DNA of 64,000 bases, taken from Pseudorasbora parva (lineage: Eukaryota; Chordata; Actinopteri; Cypriniformes; Gobionidae). Position 1 is the first letter of the stretch. Each line of letters starts with the position of its first letter. This document shows, one piece after another, positions 59,130-64,000 of the stretch. Made by a program: the position numbers and the translations under genes. Location of the stretch: the NCBI RefSeq assembly GCF_024679245.1, contig NC_090186.1, positions 37,274,946 to 37,338,945 on the forward strand, in the 5' to 3' direction. Under the pieces are notes generated by a model. The model was given only the letters and a program-made list of their open reading frames with translations, made no database searches and was not told where the DNA came from.

Positions 59130-60596
59130 GTTTGTGCAAATATTCTTACTTATTCTTTGTATATTTTATATTTGTAGTTTAACAAAAAAAGAAGAAAACA
59201 ACAACGCCACCTCACATACATAACGTTACTGTGTGGAGAGACTGTGAGAGCTCAGAGAGATTAGTGGCGCCACTCACTCCAAATATTAATATTTCTTTTT
59301 TTTATTTCCTTTTTATGGACGTTTCACCATCAAAATATGGACATAAGCTGGTCTCTGTCTTAGGTTTGACGACCACATTATATGAGCAGGTGAGTGTTCA
59401 CGTGAAAAAACGAGCTTTTGTGGGTTTAACGTTAGTTTAAAGTCAGTCATTTACCCCCGCTATGTTACACAATCGTCTGCCGATAACCTATTACGTACCC
59501 CATATAAATGTTCAGCATGCATTTATTGTTAGAATAAAACACGCAATGTTCGTATGCAAGCACTGTGGCGTCTTATTTGCCTTTATTAATTGTGCCAAAG
59601 GGCACAAAAACATGGCGAACTTCAGGTTTGCGTGTGGAGTTCGTTCCTGAATCCCCGTGCACGTGCCAAAGCCTCTCCGCACTTCAGTCACACATGTACA
59701 CAGCACGATCTGATTTCTAGATTCAGCGTTGAAGGCTGTACACTGTACAGTGTCGACCAAATGGGCCAGTCTTTGTCCACACGAAGCCAGAGCTTTTCGT
59801 ATCTGATCTTTTTTTCTCCCCCTCTTCATATCTAAGATTGTACATTCGAGATGCTCATATATATATATATGTGTCAGATTTCTGGCTCTAAAAAGTATTT
59901 ATAGTAGTTATAATTTATCATTTTCATTAAAAGAGATTAATATACTGATGTATGTATTAACTATTAATAATAATTAAAATTAATTAAACATTTAAATGGA
60001 TAGCAGCAATAATATATTTTGTCAGCACCTCTAGTAAATTTCATATTATTTATAATTGTTGTTTATAATTGTTATAACTGCATAACCATGGGAGAAATGT
60101 GAACTCTATTTGTAACAAAAAAAGTTGATTGTCAATTTATCCAGAATCATGTAGTTCTAGTTTTTTAAAAGCAAACATGTTGCTTTATTCGTAGCATGTT
60201 CATTATTCATCCATGTTTAATATTCTGCTTAACATCTCCTTTAATAAGTTTTGAATAACAAGGATAACTAAATGTCATGATGATAATCATTTTTGAATAA
60301 CAAAGGTAGGCCTAAGTAAATTATGATTGTCAGTTTTGGGTAAACTATCCTTTTAAACTAATAACAAAAGCTCCATCTACATACTGTCACTGACACCAAA
60401 ATAAAATGTGAAATGTTTTTCAGAAGTTAAACACTACGTTTATCAATTTATTATTATTATTTTAGGGGATTCAGTTCTACACAGAAAAATGCATTGATGC
60501 TGGCAATTGAAACATCGAGTACCAAGTGGAAGCAACCAATACTTTGGAGTTTTCAGAGGTAAGTACATCTTGCAGTATGCTATAATATTAAACATC

Positions 60597-60756
60597 AAAG
60601 GGATAGTCCAACCAAATGCAATCCAAATGAAAATGAAAGTTCTGTCATCACTTACTACTTCAGTGAAACACAAAAGAAGATATTTTGAAGATGTTTACAA
60701 ATAATATTTTGAAGTGATGAAAACTTTTATATTTGGGTGGGCGATCCCTTTTAAAG
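60597..60756. mobile_element. Short TTAA-family MITE
   Basis: AGGGATAGTCCAACC at the left and GGTGGGCGATCCCTTTTAA at the right are inverted. The interior ACACAAAAGAAGATATTTTG is typical of the GATAGTTCACCC family. Confidence 0.65.
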
Positions 60757-60832
60757 TCACAATATCTATGATGTATAGAATATTCAAAAACCAGTAGAAC
60801 AATGTTATGCATTTTGTAGATTTGTGTACTTA

Positions 60833-61053
60833 CTAGTGTTGTCAAAAGTACCAACTACAAAATCAAGTTGGTATTGAAATTAAAAAAATGTGACTATACT
60901 AGCATTCACTCCAATCACAGATATACTACGAGCATGTGAACACTATGGTGAATCAGAGGTGTTTAAGAATCCGTTCAGAAATGCAAATATTATCAAATTT
61001 TTTGAATTTCAGTACCGTCTTGGTACCTCAGTTGGTACTTTTGACAACAGTAG
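60833..61053. mobile_element. MITE with TGTTGTCAAAAGTACC TIRs
   Basis: CTAGTGTTGTCAAAAGTACC and GGTACTTTTGACAACAGTAG are near-perfect inverted repeats around a 180-bp interior with internal AAGTTGGTATTGAAATT / AATTTCAGTACCGTCTTGGT symmetry. Confidence 0.85.
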
Positions 61054-61363
61054 TAATTGCATTCATTTTTTATTATATAAAATGTATATGAACAAACTTT
61101 TACATCTTTAATAAGTTTAAGGCTTCTTTTGTGCTGTTATAAGCTGTTTGAATAATTATCAAGGAGCTCTAAAGGCCGGTTACACTCACTATGTGAATGA
61201 ATCACGTTTGTGGCGAAGACTCATGGTATATGAATGTGAATCAATGCAATGTAGGAACTCAAAAAATGAAAACAAACATTCACCTTCAATCCATGAACAC
61301 ATCCATAACTTATTCTGCAATCTCAGTGTTTCAGTCTGTGTTTCTTATCTTAATAGAGTTAAA

Positions 61364-61700
61364 TTAATAGTTCATCCAAAAATGAAACTTCTGTTATTAA
61401 CTCACCCTCATGTTGTTCCAAACTTTAACAAATTAAGATGTTTTTAATCTCATAATTTTTGTCCATCCACTGAATGTCCACTTAACCAAAATATCCCGTT
61501 TCAAAAAGTGCATATGGATTCAAATCATATGGATTACTTTAACATTGTCTTTATGCACTTGATGCTAAAAAACTTTGGTTGACTGGATAGACAAAAATAA
61601 AGAGAGAGAGAGATTCATTTATTTTTATTCTGAACATGAACCAGTCTAATGGGTTTGAAACAACATAAGTGTGAGTAAATGACACCAATGTTTAAAATGT
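61364..61700. mobile_element. TTAA-family MITE, 3'-truncated
   Basis: It begins with AATAGTTCATCCAAAAATGA and ACTCACCCTCATGTTGTTCC. The right end stops at GTGTGAGTAAATGACA without the GGGTGAACTATCCCT terminus. Confidence 0.7.
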
Positions 61701-61822
61701 TTTTACACATCAAATGATCTTACAAATTCTTTCTTTTATGTAAAGGTCCACTGTGAGGATTAACCCCGACCACAGCAAGTGCTCCTCAAAGTTCCAGGTC
61801 AGTGAAAGAAGTGGAAAGATAG

Positions 61823-62230
61823 TAGCCTGACAAGCCAGACCCTAATCAAGATGTTTGGTCTGGGAACTCACCATTGACGGCTCAATCCGAGGGGCGGATA
61901 AACGGTTGTCTTTCAAACTCCCTCTGCACGCGATAGGATAGCGCTACAACCAACCAGAGCAACGTGAAGTGGAGCTAGTTGATATATTAAACTTTCGTCG
62001 TATCTGGTCAGCAAAACTCCGAACACATCTTCCCTTCTTCAGAATGACTTCAGTGCCGTTCTTTGTTCTTTTCTCAGAGAAAAGCTTAACTCCAAGTCTT
62101 CCAGAGTCGCGGTCAAAGCTGATTCAAAAGACCGCCGTTCGCCAGTTTCTGTGTTTACTAGTGGCACGCAAGCGCAACTCGGCCATCATTATGTTAAGCC
62201 CGCCCACCGACTCTATACACGATGTGATTG
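61823..62230 (-). mobile_element. RecQ-fragment element, copy 2, truncated
   Basis: It starts TAGCCTGACAAGCCAGACC, the complement of the right end of 11399-11917, and follows that copy to TACACGATGTGATTGG. The remaining 110 bp are missing. On the minus strand the same LRKEQRTALKSF segment can be read, followed by a TGA, so this copy is also coding-dead. Confidence 0.88.
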
Positions 62231-62367
62231 GTATCTTTTGTATTTTTTGCAATTACCTTTTTTTATTTTTCACTCTGTGGCGGAAACAAGCTTCCATAAC
62301 TAAGCAAAAACTTTTTTCTTAAATGTTGTTTCCTGTTTTTTTCTTCTTCTGTTATTATTTCTTCTGT

Positions 62368-62536
62368 CTTTCCTGTAGCTCAATGAGTTGAGCATGGCGC
62401 TAGCAACACCAAGGTCATGGGTTCGATTCCCAGGGAAAGCAAGACTTGACAAAAATGTAAAATGTGTACCTTGAATACAATGTAAGTCGCTTTGGATAAA
62501 AGCGTCTGCCAAATGCATAAATGTAAATGTAAATTA
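62368..62536 (+). mobile_element. tRNA-derived SINE
   Basis: The head (62368-62439) folds as a tRNA: acceptor CTTTCCT pairs with GGGAAAG, the D arm has TAGCTCAATGAGTTGAGCA, the anticodon loop is CTAGCAA (AGC, alanine) and the T arm GGGTTCGATTCCC. A and B box sequences are intact enough for RNA polymerase III. The tail AAGTCGCTTTGGATAAAAGC with GTCTGCCAAATGC and an AAATGT repeat is shared with the insertion at 15953-16247 and is typical of LINE-borrowed SINE tails. Confidence 0.9.
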
Positions 62537-63080
62537 TTAATCTTTGTCTTCTTGTTCTGGTTTATTATTATTTGTAGATAATAATACTTTTTTTACTTTC
62601 TTTTTTTTACTGTACAGTGCTTCTTTTGAATTTGTAAGTTTTTATGACTGAATCTGTTAATGAATAGTCTTAAAAATGTTATGTTTAAAAGTTGCTGCAG
62701 GCTTTCAGAAAACAAAGTTTTACAACTGAATGATTAAAAACAAAATTTAAAAAAAAATTAAGCAGTTGTCATTGCTTCTTTTTATTGTTATTTATGAGGA
62801 CCTGTTGAAATATAGTAATTGGCAATTTGTACAGTTTTACAGTAAAGGAAAAGTGGGAAATGATTTACAGTAAATTAATAAAATTACTGTAAGTTTCACA
62901 GTAAAAAATATATATTACTGTAAAACAAATTATTATATTTTATATTATATTATATTTTTACTGTAAGTTAGTTTACAGTAAGTTACTGGCAACCAGCTGC
63001 CAGTAAGTTACTGTAATTTCTACAGGAAATTTTTTACAGTGTACCTCATACTCCATACCAGGAAAAGTAGTGCTGGTGTA

Positions 63081-63259
63081 CACTGTAAAACAAATCTTGT
63101 CTCCAATTGAACATTAGTGACTGATCACATCTAAATTTTTCAGTTGGCCAAATTGAATTTCAGTGAAATTTGCATCAATTCACAGAAATTCAATTTGGCC
63201 AACTGAAAATGTTTGATGTGATCAGTTGATCAGATGTGATTAAAAAAAAAAATACAGTG
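63081..63259. mobile_element. Palindromic MITE with CACTGTA ends
   Basis: TA flanks (63079-63080, 63260-63261). The ends CACTGTAAAAC and ATACAGTG are inverted. The centre is a long hairpin: TTTTCAGTTGGCCAAATTGA pairs with TCAATTTGGCCAACTGAAAA. Confidence 0.85.
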
Positions 63260-63517
63260 TAACAATCGCTCCAGCGGCTTTGCTCAGCTCCCTCAACACT
63301 CTGTCCTGCTCTGCTTCATAATACAGTAACGTTAATAATCGCATCCATAAACATGATTTCCGTGATTGCCAGTCCTATCCCGATTCTTTTCCACCGGCTG
63401 TGAGGTGAAGACCACATGTCCCAAGATTCTGCGCTCAAACTTGGTGTCATCAAACTGCGTCTTTGTTTTGAATAGGCGACCTCTAGCGGACAGAAAATTT
63501 AAATAGTGTGGCTTTAA

Positions 63518-64000
63518 ATAAATTATTTAGTTTTAGCAAAACTAAATAATTGGCACTCTAAAATGGCTAGTAAATCAAAGCCAAGTTGTTTCCAAAGTTG
63601 ATGATAATATCCGAGCCCATTAAAAGGCTTTAAAGCACCTTTTTAATGAAAAGAAAACAACAGTTTTCAGTCACAGAATGATTTTTGAGTGTGTATGTCT
63701 CCAAATGATACCTTATTTATGATTATTACTCAAATACGATATATGAAGAAAAATATATGAGAAAAAAGACAATGAAAAAGTCCCACACTAACTGTCCTGA
63801 CAGTTAACAAGTTATAAAAATCCAGAATTGCAACCACTTGCGAAGATAGCTCACAAACTGGTTATGTAAATTGAAAAAACAATCTGCAAGCGCAAATTGA
63901 GTGCCTTAAACTATCAGGTGTATTTTAACATCAATATCAATAGTTAGCCTACATTTGTCAGTTATTGGTGTGATAAATATTGACCACTGATATATTGCAT
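63518..64000. other. No recognised feature
   Basis: AT-rich flank without a recognised element. Confidence 0.4.

Larger units (their letters stand above)
60466..61797 (+). pseudogene. Two linked exon-like coding segments in the 4.2-kb element
   Basis: Segment 60466-60558 (acceptor TTATTTTAG, donor GTAAGT) is open in one frame, including MLAIETSSTKWKQPILWSFQ. It ends in phase 2. Segment 61746-61797 (acceptor TATGTAAAG, donor GTCAGT) continues that frame without a stop (STVRINPDHSKCSSKFQ) and ends in phase 0. The matching phases across an intron of 1.2 kb are the reason to list it. No link in frame to the ATG mini-exon at 59115 was found, and no later exon was identified. Three MITEs lie within or beside the intron. 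The family is not recognised; host-gene capture or an accessory gene of the element are both possible. Confidence 0.35.
58813..63041 (+). mobile_element. 4.2-kb element with TACAGTAA-rich termini
   Basis: TA flanks both ends (58811-58812, 63042-63043). The ends CACTGTTAGCAATTTCTGTA and TACAGGAAATTTTTTACAGTG are inverted, and both subterminal zones contain many TTACTGTA/TACAGTAA motifs (58830-58985 and 62830-63041). The interior has a promoter-like module, exon-like segments and at least five smaller elements. No transposase was recognised. Confidence 0.82.
58691..63513 (+). mobile_element. TTAA element with AGGTGCACTA termini, copy 2, interrupted and 5'-truncated
   Basis: 58691-58805 matches 30560-30680 (AGCAGTGTGAAC, GAGTAACGTCATAACATCAT). 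63262-63513 matches 30790-31031 (CGCTCCAGCGGC, GGTGAAGACCACATGTCCCA). The right TTAA is at 63514-63517. More than 4.4 kb of later insertions separate the two parts. Confidence 0.85.

Noticed and set aside
62368..62439. Functional tRNA-Ala gene
   Set aside because: It is continuous with a SINE body and tail and has mismatches in the anticodon stem; a SINE head is the better reading.

Overview
The window looks like an intergenic or intronic stretch of a cyprinid-type teleost genome. The reasons are AT-rich sequence, long (TA)n, (CA)n, (TCAC)n and (GA)n tracts, no recognisable host gene, and a dense mixture of Tc1, hAT-like, TTAA-targeting, SINE/LINE and LTR elements whose termini I recognise as typical of carp, goldfish and zebrafish relatives. 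I found no bacterial-style operon, no CRISPR array, no rRNA and no functional tRNA gene. All superfamily calls rest on termini, target-site duplications (TSDs) and protein motifs read by eye.

Layout. 0.3-2.5 kb: a (TA)n tract, then the 3' end of an LTR retrotransposon (27-bp minisatellite encoding a 9-residue Pro/Trp repeat, polypurine tract, 316-bp LTR). 3.0-7.3 kb: small MITEs and a nearly full-length dead Tc1 element (4622-6241). 8.2-10.7 kb: a 37-bp minisatellite with a higher-order duplication. 10.7-12.2 kb: a hAT-like element with a second element inside it that carries a RecQ-helicase-like fragment. 13.5-15.3 kb: a Tc1 scrap, a LINE RNase H remnant and hairpin MITEs. 15.5-24.6 kb: a four-level nest in which a Tc1-like element is split by a LINE/SINE tail, itself split by a 7.1-kb element with terminal inverted repeats (TIRs) longer than 1 kb; a MITE sits in the other Tc1 arm. 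24.6-34.4 kb: MITEs, compound microsatellites and unannotated sequence. 34.4-36.7 kb: a retroviral-type gag remnant on the minus strand interrupted by a TTAA element. 38.9-40.6 kb: MITEs, one with an internal 51-bp tandem expansion. 44.7-51 kb and 53.3-63.5 kb: heavily nested DNA transposons. The nest at 58.7-63.5 kb contains a 4.2-kb element with E2F/CCAAT-like promoter modules, exon-like segments, a second RecQ-fragment element and a tRNA-derived SINE.

The main theme is transposons that carry pieces of genes. Several unrelated non-autonomous elements hold short ATG-bearing segments ending in good 5' splice donors, or coding exons (RecQ Q-motif/Walker A; a basic exon ending in a LLDR-type segment). 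The 7.1-kb element can be read as a four-exon spliced gene of about 93-103 codons with alternative last exons. This is the most interesting candidate, but it remains an inference until transcripts are examined.
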